In this document: piece by piece, positions 1 to 12,690 of the stretch
Numbering within the stretch: position 1 is the stretch's first letter
Layout of the letters: each line of letters opens with the position of its first letter
Origin: Xestospongia muta
Taxonomy: Eukaryota > Porifera > Demospongiae > Haplosclerida > Petrosiidae
NCBI GenBank assembly: GCA_963693285.1
Contig: OY848917.1
Span: 20,747,245 to 20,811,244 of the forward strand
Reading direction: 5' to 3'
DNA: 64,000 nucleotides
The notes under the pieces: generated by a model
Databases searched by the model: none
The model's input: only the letters and a program-made list of their open reading frames with translations
What the model was told of the DNA's origin: nothing
Position numbers and translations under genes: made by a program

Positions 1-113
1 GAGTTGATATTGTTCATCTATTAGCCTACTGTTTTAAATATTTTAATATTCCAGCTGACATTAATAGTATCAAATAGCAAAGTGTCCAGTTATGAGGACA
101 AAACTTATACAAA

Positions 114-3020
114 TCATTCAGCATACATCTGGGTGACATAATCATGATATTTCTCCACAACTGTTTTTCGCTTGATTTTGAGTGTAGGAGTAAATTCACC
201 ACCATTAACACTGAAATCACAAGGTAGAATACGAAATTTCTATAAAAAAGTAGAGTGATCATATTATTTCAAGAATCTTTCCAGAAATGTGTTAAATGTG
301 TCTACAATCTTTGAAGCAATGGAAACATCCAATGCTTCAAAGATTGTAGTTTGTATAGACAGTACAGTATGTAAATTGTACAAACAAAACTAGAGACATG
401 TACTTCACCTACCTGAACTCTTGTTGATCTGCTAATAGCCTCTTCATTAACTTGTTCCATGCCTTGTTGAATGTAGTCTTTCACAAGATCATCAGTCCTA
501 GCCTCAGAAACTGAAAAAGAAAACATTCTCTAACTTTAAATCAAATTGTTTTATTATATAAACCATAACTAGGATAATGTACATAACTGATGTATTACCT
601 CAATGATGAGGACATACATGAACTATAAAGAAGTTACACACACCTAATTGTCCTATCTCAGAAAGTGGTATATCACTTACATATACTAACTTTACACAAT
701 TCATACATTATAAATTCTCATAGTGAGTACTAATACTATCTGTATTTATTATAATAAATCACAGTGGCATTTTCTGGTTTGCACCTTCCTAAATAGCTAG
801 TACTCTAGCTCTTTTCCGAAAATTTGCAGACCTACAAGGAATTTGAAATGATGCAAACCATTTCTAGTCAGAGTTATAACTCTTGAGCTAGTGGTCATTC
901 TCATTGTGAACGGAATATAGCAATCTGAACCAAAAAACCAAAATGACACAAGTAGCTAATGCAATGGTATCACAATAATTATCATGTTTTTATTACACAT
1001 GATTGTTACCTGTTGTAGCAGTGCAGCCAATTTCATTCAACACAAGTTTAGCAAGAGAATCTAATTCTTCAGTAGGATTGCCAAGGTTATCAACCTAATA
1101 AAGATTTAAAGAATGACAATCACAAATGAACAAGAATTAGTGTACTATAATTTACTATAATTATTGAGCAACAATTACCCGACATTTGATGGTCACAAAC
1201 ATAGTGAGGTAATGTTGATCATCTCCTATAACCATCACATTACTTAGAAGACGCATCAACTTTAACATACGCTGGAAAAAGACAACAATAATATGATTAA
1301 TATTGTATTAATAGGATGGATGATTGTTCTAGGGTTGCAATAAACATACAGGACCTTAACAAATTTTATAATACTTACATTTTCAATAGGTACTGGTGCA
1401 ATATTTTCTCCTACTTTAGTAATTATTAGTTCCTTAGATCGTCCAGTAATATAATAAAATCCTGCAATGTAGTATCATGAAATGAGTCATTAAAAATAAT
1501 AAATATTGAAAGTGTAACATAACATGTAAATTAGCAAATCACAAATGAATTTAATTTGCTATCTAATTGGTCACTTACAGGTCACAATTATCCATAAATA
1601 TGTGTCATGGACACATGTCACTCTAATTCTAACATACACTAAGTTCGTGCTTTTTTTCCTCAAGGAATAGAGACTACTAAAGCAATATTGTACACTAACT
1701 ACTAAGTCAGTTAAAAACCTTGCCACCCATTATTTCATTGCTCAGTAACACTCAGAAGGATAACATTTTCAAAAGTCCTATAATACCATCCATGCCATTT
1801 GGGCATCATACTGGCCTCTTTGGGCAACTAGTAACTTCAATTTTCATCTATAATCTATCAATTTCACATATTGAACAATGTGAAGAATATTCCATGTCAT
1901 TATTGTGTGAAACAAATCATAATAACTTTATTGAACATACCATCATCATCCATATTTCCAATATCTCCTGTGTGAAACCAGCCATCTTCATCAATATAAG
2001 CTTTAGAATTCTCTTCATTAAGATATCCCATAAACACATGGCGTCCACAAAGACATACTTCTCCATCACCATTTGGTCCAGGACTATCAATTTTAACCTC
2101 ACCAACCATAAGTGGACATCCAATAGAAGTCTGTTTGAATTTGTCTAGGAGAAAGTAAACAAATAATAGATAACTATATACTAAATGTATATCTCAAAGT
2201 GAACAGAATATATATGCATCAACAACATTAGTCAACTATTACTTCAGAGCTTCATTCAACTTGTTACTGATTAATTCACATGTCAGACAATCCTATAATT
2301 AGTTCTTATATTACTTTATTCTATTGTCATATGTAACATTTGAAAATAACAAACTAAATTTACCACATACTCTAACAGTCAATAAATATTGCAACCAACA
2401 AATCTTTATGAAAGCATGAACAGCAATACTGTGATTTTAATAGCTCTAAAACAGCAATGAAAGTACCATCAAAACAATGTTGAGACATTTTGACATTTTG
2501 ACATTTTGCTTAGACTGTCGTTGAGGAAATTCACTTCTACAACATGTCCATTATTACAAATGACAAACATAGTAAAGAAACATCATACTACTATAATCCA
2601 TCTTTCATAAAACACTCAACACACATGTTTATCCAGTCATCCTATCACCACTAGATAATGGAAAGCTGCTTGGAAAAATTAAAGATTAGATATAGTCAAT
2701 GAAATTACTAATATGACAGTAAAGCCAGTCCTATTTATTGTACAAACATTCCAAGTCCAACAAATTAAGAAACAGTGGATTGAGACACAAGCAACTTGTG
2801 TCAATGGTCAATCTAATATTCTTTGGACTAATCCTTTCTTAGCTAACAGTTTGGTTAACTTAACTATGTTTTTGCTAGACAACCTTCCAATGAACAGGTG
2901 AAATATATATTGTTTACCTAATGTGTTTAGACAACCTGCTGCTGTTGTTTCAAACCATATACCTGAATAGTCAGCAAAGAAGTCACTCACTGTGGTAGGC
3001 AAAGGAGCAGCTCCAGAACC
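114..3020 (-). CDS. ACSBG-like long-chain acyl-CoA synthetase, C-terminal half (7 exons)
   Basis: Seen: seven minus-strand exons with GT-AG borders at about 2918-3020, 1941-2144, 1379-1461, 1179-1271, 1010-1094, 413-510 and 114-239; stop codon at 114-116. They encode AMP-binding motifs in order: GSGAAPL, GEVCLCGRHVFMGYL, the hinge region WFHTGDIG, then YYITGRSKELIITKVGENI, NVMVIGDDQHYLTMFVTIKC and, near the end, the lysine motif TPTLKIKR. Known: bubblegum-type (ACSBG) enzymes activate long-chain fatty acids to acyl-CoA with ATP, and these motifs in this order are typical of the family. Odd: the N-terminal half with the ATP P-loop is not visible up to about 6 kb upstream, where only transposon remnants lie, and the segment normally holding the YGxSE motif is degenerate. 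Either the 5' exons lie beyond a large insertion or this is a truncated copy. The family is clear; expression is unknown. Confidence 0.82.
302..349. repeat. Perfect 17-bp inverted repeat (hairpin)
   Basis: CTACAATCTTTGAAGCA at 302-318 is exactly complementary to 333-349, with a 14-nt loop. It lies in the last intron of the ACSBG-like gene. It may be a small foldback element or a structured intronic RNA; nothing in the sequence decides between them. Confidence 0.8.
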
Positions 3021-4640
3021 CTAGAAAAGTCACACCAAACAAACATATATTATCATTATGACAGTAAACATTATATCACTAAGTCAGTCAGTAAACAAAT
3101 GCCTATTGCAAGTGAATGCAGTGTTGTTCATATAAACAAGCACTCATGTCAACTAAAACTCCGCCCTATTTTAATGTCAATTTTAAAATGACACAGGTAA
3201 TAATAAGACATCCATATTTAGAACTAATTTCCTCAATGGTGACAATGACTCCATAACAATGATTCAACCTTTTATGAATATCAACCACACCCTCTCTAGT
3301 GGGAATTTGTAGTAATGTATGAATCACACCACCTCAAAGTTACCACACCCTCCGTAGTGGAAATTTGTAGTTATGTGTGAATTACACCACCTCAAAGTTA
3401 CCACACCCTCTCTAGTGGGAATTTGTAGTTATGTGTGAATCACAACACCTCAATGTTACCACACCCTAATGTTACCACACCCTCCATAGTGGGAATTTGT
3501 AGTTATGTGTGAATCACAACACCTCAAAGTAAACAATTCAATGAATATTTTCAGATAATTTCAAGAATTGATGAATATAGCTTGTCAGAGTTGAGAAGAG
3601 TCACTTATTAAAAAAGGTGTTGTATGCATGGAATGCATATAATAGGTGAGGTATTTCCTCACCTATTTAATGCAATTAGTGGCTGTAGTGCTGAAGTCCA
3701 TTTTAATTTTATTCATTATTTGTTCATGTGTATGTGCATGTCATACAAACACACCTCATTTTCTCTCGTGTTCGTGAAGATGCCAAAGCACTTTTTTGAA
3801 AAGACATGTAAATAATGTTTGTACTTTAAGTACTTTTGAAAGTACTTGTGCTTGTGCTTCAAGTATAAGTATTTAGTGGTTGACTCCAACCCTGATTACA
3901 AGTACAAATCACATTGTCAAAAACAAATAGTAAGTCATGGCACTACATTTCTACACATAGCAATGATCAAATCATAAAATTCTTATTGTTGTACTATTAA
4001 TAGGATCTGGATCTAGTTGATAAAACTCAATACTCAAGTACTAGTAATAGCAAAACTGTTAGAAGCCAATAGAAAACACTAAATCCTGAGCTTTTTGAAT
4101 GGAGTATAGGGTTCAAATTCAGTTAGTAATAGTGAAATATATACTTAATTAGGAAGCAGAATACTTGCAACAGTTGACAGTTACATTTTGTTGTTGAAAT
4201 GTCTGGTTAATTTCTATAAACTATGCCAATGGCTATTAAGAAAAAAGACAGCTTGAGTTTAACCATAGATACATTAAAAGGGGAGATTGGAAACAGAAGC
4301 TTACTCACGTGATCATTCCCATATAATTTATATGACTGGGTGGTACGCCTTTCATCTTCTCCATGTTACACCTCCGATCCACTACGATCACCGGCTGTTT
4401 GTCCCTTTTTTGGAAAAATCAAAGTAAGTAGATACCTTAGAAAGACATATTTATGAAGGACATAACCTCCCTTGTGGACCTCTGACTAACTTTTGTTTTT
4501 TTGGCTGTAAATACTGAGGCTATGATGTTTTTTTACCATGTTTTGTCCCGTTTTGTCCCCATAACTATCCTCAGGAGCAACTCTGTTATTTGAAACTTTC
4601 AACTTAAATTTAGACTGAAAAGAAAAATAGACTAGTAGTA
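3021..4640. other. Gene-free stretch with minisatellite and low-complexity repeat
   Basis: No supported exon. It holds the 57-bp minisatellite described separately, a short palindrome around 3640-3665 (ATAGGTGAGG facing CCTCACCTAT), and at about 3815-3885 a run of shuffled agtactt/gtgctt words. A related run occurs at about 21,840-22,210 inside the large transposon. Confidence 0.6.
3285..3535. repeat. 57-58 bp minisatellite, about four copies
   Basis: The words accacaccctc...agtgggaatttgtagt recur at about 3298, 3355, 3413 and 3488. The first three are 57-58 bp apart; the last interval is longer because a short segment is internally duplicated. No coding potential is seen. Confidence 0.8.
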
Positions 4641-5024
4641 TTTTTGTTATAGGTATGCCACGTCGTTTCAGACTCAGTCACAAAAAAGACAGGACCTGAG
4701 CTAAGAGACAGAAGGTAATTATAAATCTGTTACAAAATTAATACTTATTTATTGTATAGGGTAGTGAGTCTTCACTGATTACTGAAGATGATAATGAGTC
4801 AGCTATAGATTCAGTAGGATTGTCATGTACAAGCTTTTCCTTGACAGTTTTCTCAGATTCTGATGTAACATCAGCTCCCTTGTCACCAACCAGACCAACC
4901 AGATGAACTGGAAGTTGAACCTGGTCATATATCCAAGCAAATCAATCAGCTAATTGGCCCTCTAGATATGGACCAATTTAAATTATTACATCACACTTAG
5001 TTAATGTCTGGCCTTAGAGGATCA

Positions 5025-5645
5025 GGAAATGATGACAACAGTAACTTCATTCAACTTCTTCTTTTTTGTTGTGATGAAGATGATAGAATGACATACTAGA
5101 TGGAAAAGAAATGGAATAGTTTTATCTCACCTCAAGCTCAAAATGAACTTATTCAGACGATGGCTATACAAGTATTGCCTGATCTTGTATGTACTATTCA
5201 ATACACCCCATTCTTTACCATTATAGTTGATGAAACTACTGATATTTCAAATAAAGAGCAAGTACTTATCACACTTAGATAGGTTGCTGAGGATCTACAG
5301 GTTCATAAGGATTTCATTGGTTTGTACATTGTTGATGACATTAAAGTTACTACACTAGCTGAAGTTGTGAAGGATACTCTTTCTCGTTTAAATCTTTCAA
5401 TTAATAAAGTATGTGTTCAACGTTATGATGGTGCTTTAGCAATGGGAGGTTGAAAAAGTGTGTTGGCAAAGTTGATTGTGGATGAAGAACCCTGTGCTAT
5501 CTACATACATTGCTATGGCCATGCTCTCAACATCGTTGTTGATGTTGTCAAAGGTTGTGCTGTAATGAAGGATGCCCTTGACGTGACCCATGAGGTGACA
5601 AAGTTGCTAAAGTTTTCACCACATTGCTGTCAATGTTGCTGCTGA
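5025..5645 (+). pseudogene. hAT-type (DUF4371-like) transposase fragment
   Basis: Seen: in one frame interrupted by stops, WNSFISPQAQNELIQTMAIQ, FFTIIVDETTDISNKEQV, a segment ending VQRYDGALAMGG and the motif YIHCYGHALNIVVDVVKG. Known: VDETTD and HCYGHALN are landmarks of the RNase-H-like core of hAT transposases with a DUF4371 region, which usually have a YDGAsnMsG motif between them. Stops at about 5281 and 5452 interrupt the frame, and the C-terminal dimerisation domain is missing after 5645. A short ATG-led piece (MPRRFRLSHKK) at about 4655 could be a first exon of the same element, but that is a guess. Dead copy. Confidence 0.82.
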
Positions 5646-5649
5646 GGAT

Positions 5650-6085
5650 GATTAGGAAATGGTTGAAAAGAACATAAAGCTAAGTCAAGTTCACCATTAG
5701 AATTCTGAACAACACAATTACTCCATTCATATATACTGTGGGCAACAGACATACTTGATAAAGTTCTGATGACAGCCAGCATTAACAGAAAGAACATCCT
5801 TTTTGGACTTTGGAAGGTTTGCGATAATTGATTAAGGAAAAGATGGAACAATTTGACTTAGGGTAGAAAAGAAAATGCTAAAAAACTTCTGAAAGACATT
5901 AATAGCAGTGTCTGATAGCTTGAAAATGTCTGAAACATCAACATGAAAAACGTGTACAAGTGAACGACATCTACTTTGTCTTCCATCACACTGTACACAT
6001 ATATTACAACCATTAGATGTTGGAGTTTTCAAGAGTTTAAAGGCAAATTTCAACAAAGTATGTAAAGATTTTCTCTTCGCTCATC
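5650..6085. other. No recognisable gene
   Basis: Open frames of 73-74 codons exist on the minus strand here, including a cysteine-rich run (GCNICVQCDGRQSRC). I could not tie them to the hAT fragment on the left, the pogo tail on the right, or a known family. Confidence 0.4.
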
Positions 6086-6905
6086 CCGGAGCGAAGTATT
6101 CGCCCTGAAGATCTAACTCACCTTCTTTCTCTTGCCTGGCCTAAGGCACTGACTCCAGTCAATGTAATGAAAGGATTCAAACAATATCAGATAGGCTTTT
6201 GGCTCCATCAAAGGTGTTTTCTCCTGAACCAGAACGTGACGAAACACCTGAAGCAGCTAGTTTTTGTGACCCAAGAAATATTTCAACAGATATTTCTGAT
6301 ATTCTTTCACTGCCTAAAGCTCAGTCTTCACAGAGTGTGGGATCGTTCAATAGTGATAGTGCAAGATGTATTACTAATGATTCATTTATTGCCGAGAAGG
6401 AAGAAGAAGAGAAAAGGAAAGAGGAAGAGAAGAGAAAGAAGGAAGAAGAAAAAAAAAGAAGAAAAGAAGAGAAAGAAGGAGAAAGAAAAGAAGAGAAAAG
6501 AAAACGAGAAGAAGCGTAAGGAAGAGGAGAGGCAGAAAAAAGCAGAGGAGAAGAGACGAATCCAAGAGGAAAAAAAGAAAAAGGAGGAGAAAGGAAAGAG
6601 AAAGAAAGCAGGTGATAGAGTAGTTAGTAAGATTCCAGCACAAACAAAAAAGAGGTGTGGTTCTGTTCAAGGTACTGGAAGACCCATAAAACGGTGTAAA
6701 AAAAGAAAACATGGACACAAGTCACACAATGTCATGGCCCACTTGTTCTGGTTCTTACAATGACATCGATGTATCTCATACATGGGTTTGTTGTGAAGGA
6801 TGTGAACGCTGGTGGCACTTAGAATGCTTAAGTTTCACATTAAATGAACTATCAGATGAATATTATTGTAATGAATGTCTGCAGACCTATTGTTTTTCTC
6901 TTTGA
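6086..6905 (+). pseudogene. pogo-like transposase tail with PHD finger
   Basis: Seen: a short stretch matching the end of a DDE_1 transposase (LLSLAWPKALTPVNVMKGF, compare the AWxKAxTxxNIxxGFR pattern of this family), then a serine-rich linker, a lysine/glutamate coil of about 80 residues (6390-6640, split between frames), and at 6711-6905 a cysteine/histidine block WVCCEGCERWWHLEC...YYCNEC ending in a stop. The block fits a PHD finger, with the first expected Cys replaced by Trp. The catalytic part of the DDE domain is missing. The order DDE tail, charged coil, PHD equals that of the fuller elements at 20.2-26.3 kb and 35.3-37.8 kb, so I read it as a 5'-truncated copy of a related family. 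Frames change at least once inside the coil. Confidence 0.75.
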
Positions 6906-7320
6906 AGCATTTTTATGCTTGTGTTTCATGATACATTTAAACTGTCTCATAATAGATATACTGTCTCATAATACCTTCACTGAGGAGGTCAATAAATTGT
7001 GTGTGCATTTTGCATTTAGAATTCATTTGCAAAGTTTCTTGTAATCATAAAACCTGAGGTACTTAGTACTCTCAAATAGCACTAAAAGTTTCATCTAAAA
7101 ATCATTCCTGTAAAAAAGGAAAGATTAGTTTCTTAAGTGTCTCATAATTAGGGCATGTACTCTATAGATGTTTATGCCAGCTTCACTATAGTGCTGAGCG
7201 GTATGGAGGTATTATAGTTACACTGCATACATTAATTCCAAAACTGTTTAGATTTTAGCAATATCGTATACCATTTTAACTTAATTAGAACAGGCAATAT
7301 TGTACTAGCACATGATACAA
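6906..7320. other. No gene seen
   Basis: AT-rich spacer. The phrase tgtctcataat recurs three times (about 6943, 6962 and 7138); otherwise I see nothing. Confidence 0.5.
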
Positions 7321-7321
7321 A

Positions 7322-8745
7322 ATGGCAGATCTCCATGCCCTAGATGCTGACAGTTCTTTGGTGGATACTGGTGTGATTGATGTTGAACCACAGCTAGTAA
7401 GCAAACCGAACACGACATCTAAGGTATGGAAATACTTTGGACTGGCTGTGGAGGAAAGAGGAAAGCCCAAGAGTAGAGTGATCTTTCTGTGTGCTGAATT
7501 TGTTTTTCAGAAGTATCTGCAAATTGGGGAAATACAAGTAATCTTTACACTCACCTACCAAAGAAACACCCAGAGAAGTACCTTGATGTAAAACCTACAT
7601 CTTCATCTACAACTGGCAGTACTACAGCTCACTCCAGTAATCAAGGACAGCAGACAATGGAACAGTGTCTGGCTAACACACAATTGATCAGAATACAAGA
7701 GAATTACAAAGGCTGTAACACGTTTCTTGGCTAAAGACATGGTCCCACTGTATCAACTTGACAAAGGTGGATTCAGAAAGATGATTAAAGCAATCAATCC
7801 TCGGTATCAACTCCCATACAAGGATTGCTTTAACAGAGTCACTATACCATCTCTATATGATGAAGTACACATTGATGTGGAGAAGGAAATGGTAGACAAC
7901 ACATTCTACTATTCAGCAACAACAGATCTATGGTCTTCCTGTACAACAGAACCCTACCTATGCTACACCATCCATTACATTGATGATGACTGGATCTTGT
8001 AATGTCATTGTCTTCAGGCACATTTCATGCATGAAAGCCACACTGGTAACAACCTCCAGGATGCTTTCATCAACTCTTCAAGAATGGAACCTCGATGACA
8101 GCAGACAAGTTGTCATTACAACTGATAATACATCTAATGTGAAGTTGATATGTCAGTTACTGAAGTAGAGGCAACTATCCTGCTTTGACCATAACTTATA
8201 TCTGGCTATAAAAAAGAGTCTAGCTGAACAAAAGTGGATCGTGTTCTTCACTTGTCTCGTCAGATTGTGTCTGCTTTTCATCTAGTTGGACAAGAACCAC
8301 AACTTTTACTGATGTTCAACAACAAAGAGGTTTGCCACTAAAGAAGCTAAATGATGACATGTCAACACATTGGGGTTCGACATCACTTATGCTTAAGCAA
8401 ATTAAGGAGCAACTTGATGACATTTGTATCGTTCTCAGAAATGACAGGAAAGCAAGTCAGCTGACACTGAAGAACCATCACCAAAAAGAGGAAAGTTCAG
8501 TCAAGTTTTCGGACAAACAGTTGTTGGCATACCACAGACTACTGTTTCAGTAGAAGAGAAAGCTAAGCAAGAGCTAATAATGTACAAGCAGCTACCAGTA
8601 CCAAACATTGATGATAATCCTCTAAAGTTGTGGGAGTCTGAAGCAAGCCGTCTTCCAATCATCTCCAGGGTAGCATGCAAGTATCTTCGTGCATGTGTCA
8701 CTAGTGTCGCATCATACCTTCAGTACTGGAGGCAATATTATCACT
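7322..8745 (+). pseudogene. BED-finger hAT (ZBED-like) transposase, decayed
   Basis: Seen: MADLHALDADSSLVDTGV opens a frame whose SKVWKYFGLAVEERGKPKSR is the start of a BED zinc finger; the following Cys/His residues are scattered by frameshifts (HLPKKHPEKYLD-like words at about 7550-7590). Then FRKMIKAINPRYQLPYKD, ATTDLWSS...EPYLCYTIHYID, VVITTDNTSNVKLI and, near 8600-8700, a C-terminal dimerisation-like run with DNPLKLWESE and ISRVACKYLRACVTSV. Known: this order (BED, RNase-H-like core with TTDLWSS, hATC region) is the ZBED/hAT plan. At least four frame changes and several stops make it non-functional. It is a different hAT lineage from the fragment at 5.0-5.6 kb. Confidence 0.85.
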
Positions 8746-8749
8746 AAAA

Positions 8750-9650
8750 ACAGTTCTTGAAAACCAAATAAGGTCAATCAACTAATTCTTTTAGCAAAGA
8801 ACCTGAAATAATCATTCATTTTCATGATTTATCATTTTGTACATAATTAAGGTTTTTAGTTATGTCGTAGAACGTGGATACTTTGTATCATTGATTATAC
8901 CATGAGAGAAATCTGATACCACTCAACACTACTTCACTATCAACAATTTCTTCATCTTGCCAGAGTTCTATTACATCATCCTAGTTACAATTTAACAAAA
9001 ATGATAATATCTGCCAGAACAGTCCACCAGTACATTCATTTGAGACCACTGACTGAAATATTAAGACATGTAATAAATGAAAGTGAATGAAGGAACATAT
9101 CTTACTCTATATGAGTAGTACAGTGAACTCACTGTGTTTTTATTATCATTGTCTGTTGTTTCATTACATAAGTCATTAACATCACTGCTAGTATGTTCGC
9201 CAGCCACGGTATGTTTGGTCACTTGACTACAGCATGGACCATCAGCCATGATATGATCAAGCTCATCATTATGTACACCAAACTCTTCTTTTGAACAAAA
9301 TACACTATTCTAACACTGCAGTAATGCATATGGTCAGAGTAACTCATTGTCAATGCTGAGTCTGCCAGCATATTAAATGGTTCCTCCAAAACTTAATATA
9401 AATAACCATCGTTGTCACCATATTGATTATCTTATATATACACGACATACTAAACATCCTTAAGAGATTTGTGAAGCTATTTGTTACCACTGCTTTTCTA
9501 CTACGATTGTAGTACAAACGCTTATGAGCATAATACTTTATCCTGGAAACTTCTTTGTCACTGTGTCCATAATAAATAAACTTTGACTTCATTGTATTCG
9601 TCTTCATATTTGTCACCATTTCTAATGTGGTCTGGTCCATTAACCCATCC
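8750..9650 (-). other. Unrecognised minus-strand open segments
   Basis: Two modest open frames: 9061-9249 (begins MADGPCCSQVTKHTVAGE; followed by a plausible donor at about 9133) and 9350-9640 (begins MDQTTLEMVTNMKTNTMKSK). A possible downstream exon encoding DDVIELWQDEEIVDSEVV sits near 8900-8985 after an AG. They might be exons of one small gene, but I recognise no family and cannot prove the splicing. Confidence 0.25.
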
Positions 9651-9686
9651 TACATACAGAGCTCATGTGCTATCTGTACAAAGAAA

Positions 9687-11060
9687 TGGCAGTATCAACT
9701 CGGGAGCTTTTTTATAGTCAGTGACCATTAGCACGTATAGCTACCAGATGTGGCAGAAGATTGCTACCAGTTACAGATAATTCATCATTGTATGGACCAA
9801 ATGAAAGTTTAATTGACAGAAATGATTTGCAAGTTAGTTTAGATGAGCTCAATGATCATGGCTTTGGTACTGATGACTATGAAAGTTTTGAATCTGGTCT
9901 GGGAACACCACCTCCTACATCCACTCCATTGTCTCGCCGTCTTATAAACACATCCAGTTCTACTCCTGTTGGTGCTCCCTCTTATCATCGTGTACATCAC
10001 TCAGTCTCAGCTGCCAGCAGTTTCTCCCCAGCCTCATCCCCAGCAATTACAACCCACCACTTGTACACCTCCACAATCAGGTAATATCATAGGTATGTTA
10101 CAAGAACAACAAACTCTTCTTCACCGAATCATCAATGAACAAGAAGAAATGAGTAAATCTGTCAAGAAAAACAATGAAAGAATTGAAGCCTAAATGATCA
10201 AAGTGAATCATAGTAATTCCTCTTCTGGAGAGAAGCTAAGATTGATCACAAGACTTAACTGTTAGTTCAGTGTCTGCATTCTCCACTTATTATTTTATCA
10301 TTTCTTGTGTAAATACAGGATAAACAAAATCCATGGTGCATTGGAGGAAGGATTTCATCCAGGTGAAAGGTATCTTTTTAGTTTTGAAAAAGTTTGATAC
10401 TTTTATTATACATGCATGTATTTCCCATAGCTCCCTTTCCCTTTTTCAAAATCAATGTGAAAGCCAAAACTATTGAAGAAATATGTGGTCATGAAAATTT
10501 GATGTATTCAGAGAAACAAGTGAAAGGTAAATGTTCAGAATGAAAGTTGAATATCATTTTGTACTATTTTCCTTCAAATTTAGCATGCTGTTCAAAAGAA
10601 AAAATGATGCATGGAGACGTACCTGGAAGATGAATGATAATAAAGAAATAGTGCTAAAAAAAACTAAAGATAAAAAATACAGAGCCAGACGACGACAAGT
10701 AAGTCAATGTGTAATCACTCTCACCTTGACTCTTACCTTGTTAGAAATTTGATGATCGTTCACTTGTTGTCAGTGAAGCGGAAATGCCCCGCCCCATTGG
10801 AGAAAAATTAATATAGAATATATGTCAGAAGAGTATGATGACAAACTAGATGATCAGTTACAATTGGTTGTACATCATCCACAGTGGTACAGTGGTATTC
10901 AAGAGGTTAGTTTATCAATTCCATTGTAATTGTTAGTGAGTTTAGTTTCAAAACACCAGAACTAACTGAGCTAATTGTAAAGCCAAGACGTGTTGGTTCT
11001 CCATTGCTCAGCAGACCATCCACAGAAGCTCCTGACTGGGCTGTTGACCCCAATTGGAAA
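9687..11060 (+). pseudogene. Unrecognised multi-exon gene or transposon ORF
   Basis: Seen: an open frame from ATG at 9687 (MAVSTRELFYSQ), with one in-frame TGA just after, running to 10,084; its middle is acidic and Ser/Thr/Pro-rich (DDYESFESGLGTPPPTS). In another frame a coil follows (MLQEQQTLLHRIINEQEEMS). Exon-like pieces with splice signals continue at 10,319-10,370 (RINKIHGALEEGFHPGER), 10,584-10,697 (KNDAWRRTWKMNDNKEIV) and 10,747-10,905 (FDDRSLVVSEAEMPRPIGEK). Frameshifts at about 10,050 and stops show decay. Its place among transposon remnants suggests a mobile-element protein, but I cannot name the family. Confidence 0.4.
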
Positions 11061-11700
11061 GGCAAGATAATGTTTTATTTTGTTTTTAAAATTCATGTCA
11101 ACTGATTTTTTTGTTACAGATGCATCCATTTAAATCTACATGCAACCACTAAACACCTGAATTCATTGAACAGTGATTGCTCACAAGTTACATGTATTTC
11201 ATAATTGTTATTGTTTATTATCATCAACTCTCAATCATTGATTACCATTTTGTAAAATATACTAATATTTTAATGATTGTATAGCTAAAGAGTTCTCAAG
11301 AACAGTTCAGTAGTATACAAGGGGGTGTGCATTGAGTAGGTATAGTGTACATGTGATATTCAAGCTTGTATACATGGTGTTCTCCATCTAAACTACACTC
11401 TTGTACATGTGTGTGCATTTCCAACCCAATATCTCAGCTTGTTCACACAAAGTGCCACAGATTGGACACGGAATTTCCAAGTTGTGAAATTTCCTAACAA
11501 ATTGCTGTGTTAACTCATGGAAGTGAAATTTTAACATGTAACAATTAACTTGTGAAAAGTGCCTTTATATCACAAAAAAACACTAGAAAGGGAAGAAAAT
11601 AGAAGACAAAATTTGCACTTTCTTGTTCTGCCATTTTACTTCCTGTTGTGGGCGTGGACAAACAATGACATAGACAGGGGGACTCGTGTTTTCACGTGTT
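11061..11700. other. Gene-free stretch
   Basis: No exon supported. Around 11,450-11,560 there are degenerate pieces of the dispersed TTAACTCATG minisatellite seen again at 12.7, 14.7 and 17.5 kb. Confidence 0.5.
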
Positions 11701-11726
11701 AGTCTTTAGTATAGCCTTTATAACTA

Positions 11727-11930
11727 TGGAAAAGAATTGTGTGGTTGCTGGCTGCAGTAATACTCATAAGAAAGGAGTTAGTCTCTTTAAATTTCCAACT
11801 GACAAGTTGTTAAGAATGAAATGAATAAAGTAAGTCAAGAGAACTCAAACTGAATGGAAGGAGCCTAGTGGTTATTCATGTGTGTAGTGACCATTTCACA
11901 GAAAACCATTTTCAACCATTGTCTTTAATG
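11727..11930 (+). pseudogene. THAP zinc-finger remnant
   Basis: Seen: MEKNCVVAGCSNTHKKGVSL then FKFPTDK, a TGA after LLRMK, then in another frame a tryptophan-containing piece and SGYSCVCSDHFTENHFQP. Known: the THAP domain is C2CH with a CxxxC pair, an FKFP-like motif, a central Trp and a CSxHF motif; all are present here across one frame break. THAP domains head P-element-like transposases, and a P-element-like core exists at 40.5 kb, but no matching core follows here. Confidence 0.78.
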
Positions 11931-12690
11931 TAAGGTGAACAGTTAAAATCGATATATATACTGGATGTAGTCCATCAACAAATATTCTAGGCAAACTTGG
12001 TGTGAAGATGAAACAAATGCTGAAACCAGATGCTATTCCAACTCTATTTTCAAGACCATCAGATATACTATCCTCCTCAAGATATTCACTTGCTTATGAA
12101 GAGAGAGCTAGAGTTAGTGAGTAAATTTCCTTTAAATACACACAGGATTATTTATATTTGTGAAAGGTTTTATCAAATATTAATGATGATGAAGCCGAGA
12201 CTACTGCCTGTGATATGGATGAGAGAAGTCTAATGGTATTTTTAGATTGTAATAGTAACATGATAGTAAATATGTTATTAGGATATAGGGGCTGATGTTT
12301 CTTTGAACATAAGTTGACACTTTACTATAGTAATTTAATCATGGCTTCAATTTAAGCTATTAGCAGATACTATTTAAAATTGCTACTATCACTATCAGAG
12401 CACTCTGGCTCATATTGACATGGTTACAACCGTTTTCTTCTAGCTCTCTTTCAGACATTACTTTATGGCTGAAGAGATGAGGCCCCCATCTACGTCATCT
12501 ATGGGACACACCCACAACCGGAAGCATTGAAGCAAAATGGGAGAAAAGTAAAAAATGTGAATTTTGTCATCAAATTTCTTTTCATTAAAGCAATTTTGGG
12601 CAATGTAAAGGTACTTTTCATGAATCATATATTATTAGGATTCATGTAATGAATAATAATTTGTATAAATTATTTTGTAACTGGAGTTAC
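11931..12690. other. No recognisable gene downstream of the THAP piece
   Basis: A 67-codon open frame at 12,030-12,233 could be a continuation of the THAP protein, but it shows no family motif. The rest is AT-rich spacer. Confidence 0.4.

Noticed and set aside
1720..2148. 142-codon plus-strand frame
   Set aside because: Antisense to the ACSBG-like exon 1,941-2,144, which has clear family motifs on the minus strand.
6386..6718. 110-codon minus-strand frame rich in Leu/Phe/Ser
   Set aside because: It is the antisense shadow of the Lys/Glu-rich coil of the pogo tail.
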